A stretch of DNA of 64,000 bases from Rostratula benghalensis (taxonomy: Eukaryota > Chordata > Aves > Charadriiformes > Rostratulidae), in the NCBI GenBank assembly GCA_013399305.1, contig VXAI01000025.1, positions 3,967,212-4,031,211 on the forward strand, read 5' to 3'. Under the pieces are notes generated by a model. The model saw only the letters and a program-made list of their open reading frames with translations. It was not told where the DNA came from and made no database searches. The number at the start of each line of letters is the position of its first letter. The first letter of the stretch is position 1. Position numbers and translations under genes: made by a program. Of this stretch, positions 26,434 to 49,247 are shown one piece after another.

Positions 26434-28090
26434 CCAGTCAGTGTTGGATGGTACTTTCTGAAATGCACGTTAACAGCAACAAAGCGAAAAGCAAAGGAAT
26501 TTGCCAAGTCAGGTGAAGGCATCTCACAACATTACATAAAACGGCTCCCTCTTGGTTATTAGTTTTATGTCAGTTTTGGCATAGACTCAAATGAAATGTG
26601 GAAAAGACTATTTAAGGATTGAAGAATGTATGCTGTTTGCCTTCATTGATATTCAGCTATGGTTCTTAGCCTCATTAGGACATACTCTTGTGAATGGCTG
26701 AACAGAGCAAAAACCACTTGCTATGTCCACTGTGGCATAAAAACTCGTGTGGCTCTTCCTTATTAATAGGCTTGGCAGATCCTTTTGATGACATACAATC
26801 TTTCTGTTGTGAGCCAAGGTGCTTCTAGGAGAGTTGAAAACAAACATAATTTGTTTTTACTGAATAACACACTCACTGTCATTATGAAAATGAATAGGAA
26901 ATTAATTTCACTGAGTTTGGGGCATTATGAGCAAAGCCAGCCCAGCAATACGTCAAAACTGGATAAACAGTTTCAGATGAAACAAGAGAGTTTGAAACGA
27001 AAAAAATTGCATTTTTATCAATCTCTTCCAAGCAAAACAATTAGATATAAACAGGCATTACTTAACTCTTAGCTTAACTATTACATTTTAAATATTAGTA
27101 TTATTTGAGGATTAAAACTTAGGTAACATTAATTCCACTGTTTGAACAGACAATGGCATAGGTTTATCAGTGAATACACATCTTAAAGTAAATGTAAATT
27201 AACTCCAGTAGAACTGCACACATATTCAACAATTCAGATTCTGGATTTATTACTTTTCTCACAGATCAAAGCCACTATAATAGCATAAGGGAACAATGAA
27301 ACAATGTGTTTCACTAAAAATCTTTTACATATCCTACTAATTTCTGTGTAGTCACAAAACTCATTTTCCAGCTTCTGGTCAGAGTAAAGGTGACATACAA
27401 GTAATTCAAGTATCTAGGCCTAAAACCCGAGCCATAATGAATTGGGAATAGAAGCTGGCTGGCAGTGGAAGGCTAGGATTTTCAGAAATGCTGAGGTTGT
27501 GTGTCTAATTTGCTTAAATCCCTTAAAAACTTAAATGTGATTTCAGTGAGATGACTTCTAGCAAATATTACAGATTTGGTCCTATGATAAAGTATCATTT
27601 TGTATAGTAAAAAAAGCATTATTTCACATGTGATATAGTATGACAGGACATTTAATCTGTAACACTTTATATATTTTACATAAACAAGACTTGGCCTTCT
27701 ACTATGTTAGGATGACTATTTTTGAAGGAGAGCAGAGCTGAAGACACTTGTTACAATAATGATTGTTTTCTTGCACCCTTTCTAAACACTAGCAAAAGAT
27801 TTTTGAAAGAACAAACAAATCAGTTTCAGAAATATTAGTACTGACAACTCACCCCTTTTCAGAATTACTGCTTTTAAAAAAATTTGCCAAAGGAGGTTTC
27901 ATAAGAAATCTAAATTATTTTTTTGATACTAAAGGATTTACTTGAGAGCAATCCAAAACTAAATATAAGAAGCCTCCAGCATAATATCTTTCCAACTTCC
28001 TATCTTGTTTCAGTAACAGCTGTCAAGTGCCATGAACCAGCCTTGTTTAGTTTTCAGGCTGGCAAAATGTATGTATTAAATATATATAAA

Positions 28091-28109
28091 ATCTGCCAGT
28101 CTGGCAGAT
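28091..28109. repeat. 19-bp palindrome
   Basis: ATCTGCCAGTCTGGCAGAT has two perfect 9-bp inverted arms around a single T. It could bind a dimeric transcription factor or form a small cruciform; no neighbouring gene indicates a role. Confidence 0.85.
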
Positions 28110-28849
28110 ATATGTTGCATAAGACTAAAGAAAAAGCAATTACCTGAATTAGGATATACGTGCAAGATAGAAATGTGGTGAACTACTCTGAATCTCTGGA
28201 GACTTTGGCTGCAGAGAACTCCAGTGAAAAATAACTGAATACAATAATTACACCAATACAGAAATTCACATCATCCATCACAGCACCAAATAACTAAAAA
28301 TAAAAGTAATATATCAAATTATATAAACATAGTGTGATCTGCATTGAGGGCATACTCCATTAATTTCAATTAAGGAAGGACTTTTTATTATCTCTAGTGG
28401 GGATAAAAGTGAATTGTGTTGAAAGTAAATGCTTCTTATTTTTGTGTTAAAGCTTTCCCTCATAACAGAAAATGTAAGACAAAATAAAATATGTTACAGG
28501 AGATTGGAAATTGTTGAGTGGAAGAAGGTAATGAAATCAGAAGCAAAACAAGGACAAGTGGTCATGGAGGAAGACATTAGCCAGGTCAAAAGCTGCCATG
28601 AGTGCAGAATTAAGAAATGAGAGCCCTAACGCTTCCCATGAAGATAACTCAGTGATGGAGACAAATTAGAGGTGGTACGTGGTGGAAGAATATCAACAAC
28701 ATAGCTGATGAAGAGGAGGCAAGTTCTTCTTTCATTACTAGAATAAGAAGGAACTTGCAAGGAGACAGAAAGCAGAAAACCTGAGTGCTGGAAGTGGAAA
28801 AAGACAAAGTTCTCAGCAATATGAAAAAGGCCTATTATAACATACTGTT

Positions 28850-29230
28850 GAGGGCCAAAGGAGGGCTACAAAGATGACCAAAGGACTGGAGAACTTGCCC
28901 TGTTAAGACATACTTAAGGAGTTAAAGTCTTTTCTTCCTGAAGAAGAGAAGGCTCAAGGGGAACTTGATCACAGTATTCCTATATTTAACGGGGCGCTGC
29001 TACGAAGAGGACAGAGGCTCCCTCTTCACAAGGTGCTACAAGGGGCAACAGATATAAGGGGCACCAGGAGAGGTTTCACCTGGATATAATAAAGAATATT
29101 TTTACAGTGAGAACAGTCATTCACTGGAACAATCTTCCCAGGGACGTGGTAGAGTCATCTATGCCATCAGATTCAACAGGCAGTAACTGGAGTACTTTGA
29201 TAGAAATCCGAGGAAGGAATTGAAAACCTG
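28850..29230 (+). mobile_element. Old CR1 LINE 3' fragment
   Basis: Sense-orientation remains of the CR1 reverse transcriptase 3' end. They include a 'gggctacaaagatgacc' block (about 28860), 'gaagaagagaaggctcaagggg' (about 28943), a degenerate 'ggacagaggctccctcttcac' segment, and 'actggaacaatcttcccagggacgtggtagagtc' spread over 29125-29160. Several frameshifts and stops make it non-coding. It is 5' truncated, as nearly all CR1 copies are, and more diverged than the copy at 46.3 kb. Confidence 0.75.
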
Positions 29231-32200
29231 AGAATCACTCACAGAAGCTTTCTCTTTGTTCCCTCCATTGTTTTATGAAACTCTACTGACCAACACTGAA
29301 CTTCCTTTTTAGATTGTGGGCAAGCCCTGCACAGCTAAACCACACTAGTGGTGGTTTTCACTGCAAGCTGCCAACCACTGGAATTGCTGTAAGTAAACAC
29401 ATGTAGCAGCACTAAAATCTAAGCAAGCTCATAGAAAAGTGTTATCTTCGTTATTCAACAACTCAACAAAAGGCATTGGCAACACTGAAATAGCTGGTTT
29501 TCTAAAATAGAGATTTAGAAATGAACTATCTTTATCTGAATGCAGCAATTGTGTGGTATTTTAAGAGAGCATTCTTTTTATTTTACCAAAATGCATAGTC
29601 CACACTTTTCTTACATGCTGTTACGGGAAGCTTTTGTAATAGTCAAACATGGCTTTGCTGAACAGAACATTGTTAACAATTAAAAACAGTGATTACAAAA
29701 AAACAGAAGGAGGAATTTTAGACTATTTTAAAACGTGGCCTCTCCGTGGTATGTATTTTTATACTATGTTTTATGGTCTCAAGTAATAGAAAAATCACAC
29801 AAAGGTAATACAAGTAATCTGAAATCCACTACATGCATTTCTATTTTAACTCAGCAATTCACACCAAATTCTTTCACCACACCAAGAATGAATTCAGGAA
29901 AATAAATATCCAAGGAGGAATATGGCTTTAATTGTTATTGCTGTTACATTGCTAAAATAAAACAGCTGTGATCACACACTCAGATAAAGCCATTGTTCAA
30001 CAAATATTTTTATTAAACATCTCTGTAGTGAAGATGAGTCCAGCTCCCCAAGAGCAGAGCTGAGCACTTCCTGGACCACCCATTGCTCCCAAGGTAAAAC
30101 AATTCATCCAGCTGTGGGGGGGTGGGGGGAACTTGATCAGACACACTGGACACTATGGCAGTTACAGAGCAACTCATGTTTGCTCACTGACATCTTAAAC
30201 TATAACAACTGTACCTTAACATTCAAGTAAATAGACCACAGTCTTTTTTCAAATCATTCATTCCACCACTAGCTAATGACAGCAATAATGTTCCTTAAAT
30301 GGCACCTTCCCAAAAATAACAATGACCTGTGTAGCCTATGGGAGAGAAGTTTCAGAAAACTAAGGTCAGCTGATTACAGGAGGCAACGGGGGAAAAGCAG
30401 GCACATCAGAAGGTCAGACGTACAACAGGAGCAGTCAGGAAAATAAATTGGCCATGGTCGTACAGCAAATAAACTGTTTCAGAGCTGTGAATAAAATCCA
30501 TAAGTCCTGATTCCTTGTCTCTACTGCTCTACGGCCCCAGTCCTACCCAGATCCTCTCTCAAAACAACTTTCTAATGTAGACATGCCAGGAAACTGAAAC
30601 ATATTTCCCATCTACAAAAAAAAAAAAAAAATTAAAAAAAGGTATATAAAAAGTTTCCTTCACACAGTCCCTCCACCATTTACGTTATGGCCAGATAGAC
30701 TTGGTTAAATATTGTGCATTTCCTCCACATCCACAACCAGAATGACTGAGACTGCAGAATTTGTCATTAGTCTTGTTAAGAATTGGTGTCTTTTCAAGTG
30801 TATTTTCAAGATCTATTGAAACTGAAATCTGAGTCACCTTTTACACGGATGTTTCGTTCGTATTTTCCCATCAATGAGTCTCTGTTTCCTAGATGCTGGA
30901 GAAGTTGTAAAAAGCAGAAGACCCTTGTAAGCACAACAATACAAATATTCAATATTGGTCATATTTGTTGAGACTTAGATCACTTCCCTGTTTCAGTAAT
31001 TATCTCATATTCAGAGCAGACAGAAAATAGCCAAGTACAGCATGAAGGTTCATCCTCATGAAATTTTCTACATAAAAGAGCTACATAATGTACAGGATAG
31101 ACATGTAGGTATGTAGATATAGTAAATATGATAAAGACTTAAAATTGCAAAATTGTTTGTAATTGTAAACACGCACTGTTTACCACGGGATGTGCAGTGT
31201 GGTTTTTCCAAACAGCTTTTTAGCAAAAGAATTAAGCAGCTATTCTTATCTAAGACCTAAAAGTGCCAAACAAAAAACAGATTTAGGATGGGCTCGAAAC
31301 TACTGAAGTCGAGCCATTCCAAGGTGCAGTAATCATATTTCCTACAGCACATCAGGCACTGAATCCAAGTGCTCAGCTTTAGTTTAAGGCTTTATCAGCC
31401 ACTTGGAACACAGAGCCCATGGGTCAAGTGCTCAGCGGCGCAAATCACAGCAGTTTTCCCGTAATCCACAATTGCACAAGTTCAGAACTGGTTTAAATAT
31501 TTAAGATGCCTGTTTTAAATTGCCTGATTGTATATGCATTTCAGTGAGATATCTGTGTATTTATTAATTGAACACAGAGTTTCTTAGTCTAGAAAGCTTC
31601 CTTCGTGAAATGAAGATTTTTCTTCCTCTTTGGCAAGTACTGTCTTCCATGGTAGAGGCTTCCCTCTAGTGGACGCCTTCTCTGATGCTTTATTTGAAAG
31701 GTTTTGATAATTTAAAAGAACAGTTGTACACTACATCCAATATAATGTATTTGCTTTCTGAGCAAACAAATGTGAAACCTGGATTTGTCTTTTATTTCTG
31801 TAAATGATTAGGGAAAAAAAATTATTTACAACCTAGAACTAATCACATAAAGCCATAGGTGTAATGCCTGGGCAATCAGTATGAGCAATATTGCAGCACC
31901 TGGTATTCTATCATGGCATCATCCTCTCAAGGCTCTCTAGAGCACCAACGTCCTTTCAGGGCAGCTAAATTACACTGCATTGAAAAACTCAGGAGAGGGA
32001 AAACTACAAACTAATCAGGGAGTCCCCTCTTTTCTTTCTCTCATTTTTCTCCACAAGCACTTATAAAGGCAATGCATGTTTGCACGAGTTCCTCAGCAGT
32101 GCTGCTGCTCACCCTCCTTTTGGCACTTGAGAATAAGGGAGAGTATCCCCACGCAACCAGTAGCCATCACTGTTAAAATGTATGGTTTTTGTTAATACTT

Positions 32201-33180
32201 CCTTTCAAAGGAGGATTTTGTTAAGAAAATACTCCAGGTTTTTAGACACAAGTTACTACCAGCTAGAAAGGAGTGCTTCACAGCAAGAATCAGAAAAGCA
32301 AAGCTTTTGATTAAATAGGGAGCCAACATATGTCATATAGGGAATGAATAGAAGGAAGGTATTGCTAACTGCATAAAATAGGGGGCAAGTAGCCTCAAGG
32401 CATTAACAGTACCCAAATAGCACTACTATTTAACGTATCACTGAAAGTTGTGGATGTGCCTATTAATCCACTTGGAAGACCATTTTTGCATTCTCCTAAG
32501 TGTTAGCAGTCACAATCTAAAGAACATCTGTAAGACTACAAAGAAATGTTAAAAATAGTTCATTAATGTACCTTCTCCCCCCAAAAAAATGCTAAACTAG
32601 TTGAATTAATAAAATGTACCCAGTCTGGTAGGAACATTCTGTAACATGCTGTATGCAAGCTGGCTTTAGCTTATTTTGCTAGTAGGATTAATTTTTAGAA
32701 ATCTAAGACTTCCATGTTAATCCCAGATAATAGCACAGTTTGGTACACTAAAATAATCAGATTACAGTGAATGTCAGCGTGATTTGATTTTAAACATTAC
32801 TGGAACTACCACCCCCTCTTTTCATGAAAGGATGAGCTAGAAGAATGTCAGGCAGGGTTCCCCATGTCTCAACAGCTGCAGATCTCTGATCATGTCACCT
32901 TTAAAATATGGCTTTGTTTATTCAAATACTGATTTTTTGACAAGTTAGCATATAAATTTTAGAAAGATGTGGACTTCATCACAACAATGGATGTGCAAAT
33001 AACGTAAAAGAAACTGGTGTATAAAATTACTTACTACACCTATACCACCAAATTACTATCTGCTACAACAAAATACCTCATTTGTGTTTCAATTAAAAAC
33101 CCACTATCTTACCTACCCAGTCCTTTCCCACTAATTTGATTCATGAGCTTCCTTTTTGCATCTCCCTCGTTCCCTGTATC
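29231..33180. other. Non-coding stretch upstream of the HPRT1-like gene
   Basis: No recognisable exon or assigned repeat. It contains a G-rich run at 30116-30129 (seven G, T, six G) and an A-rich tract near 30617-30632. Distal regulatory elements of the gene downstream cannot be excluded. Confidence 0.5.
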
Positions 33181-33422
33181 TTTTCTCTGATTGGTTGCAG
33201 CAGGGCTCATGCCTATTTTATTTCTGGTTAATCTGATAAGTAGGAAGCTGGGATTGTGATGTCAGTGCATTAGTAGAAGGAAGTAATGCTTCCTGTAGGA
33301 AGGATGGCGATTTTGACCTTTTAGAAACAGGTCATGATCTGACTGGGAGATGAAAATCGAGCAAGACAAACTGCAGTAATAATACCAACTCATTCTCTGG
33401 TTACACAGTTCAAAGTAAGATC
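33181..33422 (+). promoter_or_regulatory. Putative promoter/5' UTR of the HPRT1-like gene
   Basis: Immediately upstream of the proposed first coding exon lie an inverted CCAAT box in GATTGGT (33189-33195), a GATAAG word (about 33235), a CRE-like TGATGTCA (33257-33264) and a YY1-like AAGGATGGCGAT (33300-33311). The last overlaps a six-codon upstream ORF, ATG at 33304 to TAG at 33322-33324. There is no CpG island, which contrasts with HPRT1 housekeeping promoters. The motif calls are by eye and the transcription start is unknown. Confidence 0.4.
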
Positions 33423-41231
<7,809 letters not shown>

Positions 41232-42120
41232 TCACATCGGTTTTCTGGAACAATAGTTCAGTGGCATGTACAGCTGTGTGGATAAATAATAATCTACTAA
41301 TTGTGCTCTTTTCACAGAAAACTACAACATTTCCTAAATACAGTATTCTATGTATATTTTCCTATAATGATTATGTAAAGTAGCTTAAAGGTGAATGAGT
41401 TCTGTTCAAGTTTCAGTGAAACCTGAACAGAACACTGGCCATAAAATGGGTATTATGTTCTGCTGCAATCAGCTGGGTCACAGCCAGAAAGCACACATGT
41501 GTATACAATTATGTTTGGGGTTTAATTTACATTATGTGTAACATACATAAACTGCACTTACTTTTACATGAACTTGTGTTTGTAAATATATATACACACA
41601 CTTTATGTATCATACAGGCTGCACAAGCTTTTAAGGACTTAGTTAAGTACACTGAACAAAGTGCATACCACATAGAAAACACATCTGCTTCTTTAGCTTA
41701 ATGCAATGGGGAAAAAAAGTAAATATTAAGCTAACTACACTGAGACTAGTCCTTACACATTCTTGGGGTATGGCATCTTGTTTTTTGAGGGACTGCATCT
41801 TGATTCTATCACTGTGGTGTCACTTGAATTGCAGGTACATCTATTACTAGCTGTTAAGACTAGATAAAAAACCACTACGCTACAAAATTAATTCTGCTAC
41901 TTGGGTGTCCTAAATAAGAACCAAAACCTAAATTTTTCAACCCAAAAACTGCATCAAACTGAGACACTCTGGCACTTAGCTACTTTCTACTTGCACTAAA
42001 TCATTAAACTAAGCTCTGGGACCTTGGGCTTTTTTTTCCCCCCCATTGTTAATTAAAAAGCAGTGAGCTGGGCTGAGTGAGTGTTCAGGGTGGCTGGTTG
42101 ATGTCCTTTACCCCTGAAGT
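41232..42120 (+). other. Probable 3' UTR of the HPRT1-like gene and short intergenic gap
   Basis: No canonical AATAAA was found. ATTAAA occurs at 42003-42008 and 42052-42057, and weaker variants (CATAAA, GATAAA) occur earlier. If an ATTAAA is used, the 3' UTR is about 800 bp and ends almost at the NUDT7 CpG island. Transcript ends cannot be fixed from sequence alone. Confidence 0.45.
41399..41433. repeat. 16-bp hairpin with 3-nt loop in the probable 3' UTR
   Basis: The arms 41399-41414 (GTTCTGTTCAAGTTTC) and 41418-41433 are inverted repeats with a single mismatch (A409 against C423), around the loop AGT. In antisense RNA the mismatch becomes a G-U wobble. Too short for an ordinary microRNA precursor, it could be a local RNA structure. 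Confidence 0.8.
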
Positions 42121-42689
42121 GCCCCGGGCCGCAGATGACCAAGCTGCGACAGGGATGCAGGGCGGCTTTCCAGAGAGCTAAGGGCTGCGGAATGTCACGC
42201 TACCCTCCCCAAAAAGCGCCTGAGAGGAGGAACGGTGGTGCCTGTAGGAAGGGGACCCTTACCTACACCAACGTGAACGGCCCGTACCGGAGCCGCCTGC
42301 CCGCTGCCCTCGACCCTCTGAGGGCCGAACTCGGGGGGCGCCGTACCAAACGACTTGGAAGATGTCTGCTTTTCCCAGCTGAAAACAGAATCGCTGGCAG
42401 CTAATGCCGCCCCTATGCGGGTAACCAGCCCGGAAAAGACGCCGCCAACCCCTGCCCAGCCCCGAGCAGAGACCCCACCGCCATGCTCGACCCGCTCCTC
42501 CCCTCAGCGCCGCTCCGGGGGCGGGAATACCGCGCGCAGCCGCCCCGCGCCTGCCCTGCCGCCACCAATCAGAAGGCGGATCCCGGCGATCTCAGGTGTT
42601 GATTGGAGAGACCGGCCGTCGGTCAGAGCGGGATAAGGGAAGGGGGGGCACGAGGCGAGAGACAGCCACCACGTGGGGTGGTGCCAAAG
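42121..42689 (+). promoter_or_regulatory. NUDT7: NUDT7 CpG-island promoter and 5' UTR
   Basis: GC- and CpG-dense DNA extends from about 42,120 through exon 2 (to about 43,090). Visible elements are a Sp1-type GGGGGCGGG (42517-42525), a CCAAT box (42565-42569), an inverted CCAAT (ATTGG, 42602-42606) about 37 bp away, suggesting an NF-Y pair, and a palindromic E-box CCACGTGG (42669-42676). A YY1-type AAGATGGCGGC overlaps the start codon. No TATA box is seen, which fits a broadly expressed gene. Confidence 0.8.
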
Positions 42690-45128
<2,439 letters not shown>

Positions 45129-45555
45129 CAAACTGGTCTGGCAATTAATTTATATGGAAGGAGGAAAAAGGAGTTTGTTTATTTCCATTATATCTATTCT
45201 TTGATTGAATGTCATACTTGAATTTCCCCTGAATCGGGAACCTAACTACTTTCACATTATTTTTAATCCATTTTAGAGTTACCAAAAGCACACAGTATTT
45301 TTGATGGCCTTAATGTCCACATTTGGAAGAATCTTTTTCACTTTCTGCTATTATTTTGCGTGGTTTGCCTTCTGTATAATGAGATAATACTATTTTATCT
45401 TTTTTTTTTTTGTCTGGATTACGATATGAAAACTTTGGGAATCTGTCTCTTACTGTGTGGTACAGTGTATATGGACAACATAATGCATAGAGTCTCCTGT
45501 GGTATCTTTAAGCACTTATGAAGCGCACAATAAAATATTATAATATAAAAGATGG
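45129..45555 (+). other. NUDT7: NUDT7 3' UTR with poly(A) signal
   Basis: AT-rich trailer of about 420 bp. A canonical AATAAA stands at 45529-45534, within 'gcgcacaataaaatatt', so cleavage is expected near 45,550. A T-rich stretch at about 45400-45412 precedes it. Confidence 0.75.
45529..45534 (+). terminator. NUDT7: NUDT7 polyadenylation signal AATAAA
   Basis: First canonical AATAAA hexamer downstream of the NUDT7 stop codon, about 400 bp after it. Confidence 0.75.
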
Positions 45556-46340
45556 CAGTTGCTTTCACAGTCTTGTTTTCTTTTGGTTGGGCATGTGGAG
45601 GGAAGAGGGAGGTATGACTATATGAACAACTAAAGAGGGAATTGAGTACACGATATTCTGATAAATATGTAATATTTTCTTAAGATTCCTGGGACAATCC
45701 ATTGTAGTCCTTTCGTCATGCTTTACAAACCTCAGGGTTTTTTTCATCAGTCAAATTTTCTGTACATCTCTTGTCATTTTTCTGGCTTTCCAGAATCTTC
45801 AGTGAACCTCCCTCCCTGTTAAATATGTGATAATCAAACCTCGCCACAGGATTACTTCACAACTCCTTTTTATATATCCCATTGTGATTGCTGTTTTGAA
45901 GCAGCCTGAAAATATTGAATCATATTCCACTTCTACTAAAGTTGCTGCCTCCTTTTCTGAGGAAGCTTCAAGTGTTCCTATATTCATATACATTTGTTTC
46001 CATATTTGTATTTATTGCAGTCTGTGTTTGAACAGTTGATTATTTCTACCAAATGCAGCACTTTGTCCTTATTGAATTACATCCTGATTATTTCAAAGCA
46101 ATGTTTTTCAGACGTCTCCACGTTGCTGTTATCCTCAAGTTTAATGAATCTATATTCTGTTCTGTTTACAACTCGGAAAAGGCCTCTGCAGAATCCCACC
46201 TGGTAATTTCCTCTTGGCCAATGAACTGCTCACTACTGTGGGTGGTTGTCTAACAGCTGTGTAATGTACTGTACTACTGCTAGTTTCATACAGACTGACC
46301 CTTCTTGGCTTGCACACGGGAACAGGCAGGGCTGTATAGT
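45556..46340. other. Intergenic, nothing recognised
   Basis: AT-rich spacer between the NUDT7 3' end and a CR1 element. Short overlapping open frames have no family resemblance. Confidence 0.6.
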
Positions 46341-46788
46341 GAAGGGACATGAGGATCAGAGACCTGCAGCACCCCTCCTATGAAGACAGGCTGAGAGTGC
46401 TGGGGTTGTTCAGTCTGGAGAAGAGAAGGCTCCGGGGAGACCTTGTAACAGCCTTCCAGTACCTGAGGGAGGCTACAGAAGAGACAAGGATGGACTTTTT
46501 ATCAGGGAGTGGAGTGATAAGAGGAGGGGGTAATGGTTTCAAACTGAAAGAGGGGAGATTTAGATTAGATACTAAGAAATCCTTTACTGTGAGGGTTGTG
46601 AGACACTGGAAGAGGTTGCCCAGAGAAATTTTGGATGCCCCATCTCTAGAAGTATTCAAGGCCAGGCTGGATGGGGTTTTGAACAACCTGGTCTGGTGGG
46701 AGGTGTCCCTGCCTATGGCAGGATGGTTTGGAACTTGATGATGTTTAAGGTCCCGTCCAACTCTTAACCATTCTGGGATTTTACAATT
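46341..46788 (+). mobile_element. CR1 LINE 3' end, best preserved in the window
   Basis: A 5'-truncated CR1 retrotransposon tail, sense on +. It keeps a 129-codon open frame (46349-46738) from the C-terminus of the reverse transcriptase protein, with LGLFSLEKRRLRGDLVTAFQ, RHWKRLPREI and FKARLDGVL. The DNA ends 'gatgatgtttaaggtcccgt' and 'accattctgggatttt', a degenerate version of the CR1 3' repeat. The open frame points to lower divergence than the other CR1 copies here; it is a dead fragment, not a host gene. Confidence 0.93.
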
Positions 46789-49127
46789 TGATATTCAAAA
46801 CTCGAGGATTTCTAGTTCTCCCTGTACACCCAGCCTGCTCCTGGTCCAGCAGAGGAGGTAAACACATTTGTCAAAAACAGGTTGTAAGAAAAAGACAACA
46901 GTTGCTACCTATGTCCTTGTTACTTAAAGTACTTACATAAAGGGTTTCTGTTCTGGTATCTTCCCAGGAACTGGAACAATCTCCAATTATTTCAAGCCTG
47001 TTAGGGAAGAAGACAAAGTTTGCTAAGTTTCAAAGGTAATTGCTAATAAGTTTGAGATTGGTTCTTAGGAGAATGGCTGTCACATTGGGACGTTTCAAAA
47101 GATTTGTCCAGCTTGAGCGTTTTAGTGTATCTAATGCTATCAAACCTTTCATATTCCTACATTAGCTCTTTTGGTGCCTTTGTTAATTACATTTGATATC
47201 AGTTGACTTTTTAAGTCAAAAGAAAAAGACTTCTTTTGGCTCAGATTAAATCCCTGGAAAAGTAGTAGCCGCATTTATGAAGAACAGCTTTATTTTTCAT
47301 TATTAAACACTTGTGAAATTGTTAAAACGTTTTTAAAAGCTTAACTTCATCATCATATTCATATCCTCAGTGGTTTCTTTCAATACTAATTTATGCAGGA
47401 AAAGTAACTAATTAAAATAAGAACATTGTTAATTAAAATAGAGCAAAGCAATTAGACCTTTGATTAGTAAACAAAACAGGTACCAAGAGACATAATTACT
47501 AACTTGCCATCCTCCTCCATTCCCAGCAGACTTCTCAACCAGATCTGGCACAGAAATTGTACAAATTGTACAAATTCAAAACTGAGGGTTTTTTCATTTC
47601 TTCTTTTTTAAACTTTATTGTGTGGAACTGTAAGGACAGCAACAGCAGGTTCAGCTGTTGCTCCTTTTAGCAAATGCAAATCTTCTAGTTTTAAATCAAA
47701 TCAAGCATTTGTACTAGTTAAAAAACCAGAACTTGCAGAGGTCTAACCAAAAATCCTAGAGTTGTTTGCAATAAAACTACTGGGGCTTCATGGTTCACAT
47801 TATGCATCCTACACATTCTTACTGACATTAGTTTGGAAATTTGGGAAGAGCTTTCTTAACTCAAAAACCTCATTCTTAATTATTTAGATACACATCTGGG
47901 ATCCGAGTGCCCCAAAAACTCCCTCAAGCACAAAAAGAATAGAAGGGAATTTAAGTACTTGTTAGTAAAACTGCAGTTCTGTGAGTCCTACAGTTACTAG
48001 CGGGTAATTGTTTCCTTGGGCAGTCTTTGGATAAAATTCTTCCATAATTCTTGAAGCAGAAACTAGAATGTGACTGCCCCCAGCCTGGGCAGCCCTCCTG
48101 AATGATCCGTCTCGTGGTCATAGTCTCCTTCCCACCTTCAAGAGGTAAGGATACTCAAGCAGAGTATCATCATGTCTGGGAATACTGATATTTTTCAGGC
48201 TACCACTTCTGAAATAAGACAGAACTCAAAGTGTGTAACCCACACTAATCCTGGGTAAGTGCCCTGTGTAATTACAGTGTATTAAAGGGAAGATGCAGCA
48301 GCTCTACCTCATGTTTTTAAAGGACAGTGGGACTGTGCCTTGTTTGTGTGAGATCACACAAAAAGGTGGATTATCTGGGAAAATTAATCTTCCCCTGGGC
48401 CCCGGACTGCAGGGAAGCTGTGTAAACTTAAGCGGGAAAAGATGTAGCAAATACACTGTTTGGAGAATTTCCTGTTGGAAATTGCTGCATTCTGCAAGTA
48501 AATTGTTTATGGCCCAGGACAATTAGCTCTCCCTTGTATGCAAAAGTTTCAGCATCTAAAAAGGGCCCTGCTTTTGGGTCAGTGGACCAGGTGCTTTGCA
48601 GTCTGATGCTGCAGTGTTCTAGTGCCTCGGTTCCTCTTGAGATCTATCTTTAAAGTCATGTAACAAAGTACTTATCAAGACCTGGGCGTCCCAGTGCTCT
48701 CTCTTACTGGTCCCATTATCAGAATAGACTTGAATCTACTTTTATTTTGCACGCAGTGATTTTAAAGAACTCTTTTACTTTGAATTACTGATTGCAAGCA
48801 CATATATGCCTTGTTTGGTTTAAGTATGGTATGTTAGAGCTTCCAGTCTGAAAAGGTGCTTTATACATACATATTTACTCTCTGCCCTTTTTCTTACAAA
48901 TAAATCACAAAGGCCATTGCTGAGTTGAAAAAAAGGTATTAAAAATATGTTCCAGATTACATTCTCTGGCTATGGGATAAGTAATGCTAGCATGACAGTA
49001 AAATGAGTGCAAAGGCTTCTATTAGGACAAGAAAATTACTGATACGATATAAAATTAACTAAAAATAAGTGGCATGCAGTTTAATGTGAGTCATTAGTCA
49101 TTCTTTTAGTTAACGTGCAGTGATTCA
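46789..49127. other. Intergenic, nothing recognised
   Basis: AT-rich. Overlapping short open frames at 48293-48526 on both strands lack family resemblance. No exon, RNA gene or classifiable repeat was seen. Confidence 0.55.
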
Positions 49128-49247
49128 GCATTTAACATTTCTACATTCTCTAAGTCCTCGAATAATCAGGCTTTTGGTATTTAACGTTTATATGAGCATT
49201 TAACATTTCTATCAATTTGATACATAAATCAGTATTTAACAATTCTA
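49128..49247. repeat. Dispersed short direct repeats (about 17 bp, four copies)
   Basis: AGCATTTAACATTTCTA occurs exactly at 49128-49144 and 49195-49211, with degenerate copies at 49176-49192 (GGTATTTAACGTTTATA) and 49231-49247 (AGTATTTAACAATTCTA). Spacing is irregular (48, 19 and 36 bp). Confidence 0.75.

Larger units (their letters stand above)
25495..28849. other. Non-coding stretch with T tract and small repeats
   Basis: No exon recognised. It contains a perfect 14-bp tandem pair (26128-26155), a 23-base T run (26411-26433) and a 19-bp palindrome (28091-28109). Confidence 0.55.

Noticed and set aside
30116..30129. G-rich run as a G-quadruplex
   Set aside because: Seven G, T, six G gives fewer than four separable three-G runs with loops, so only a weak or intermolecular structure is expected.
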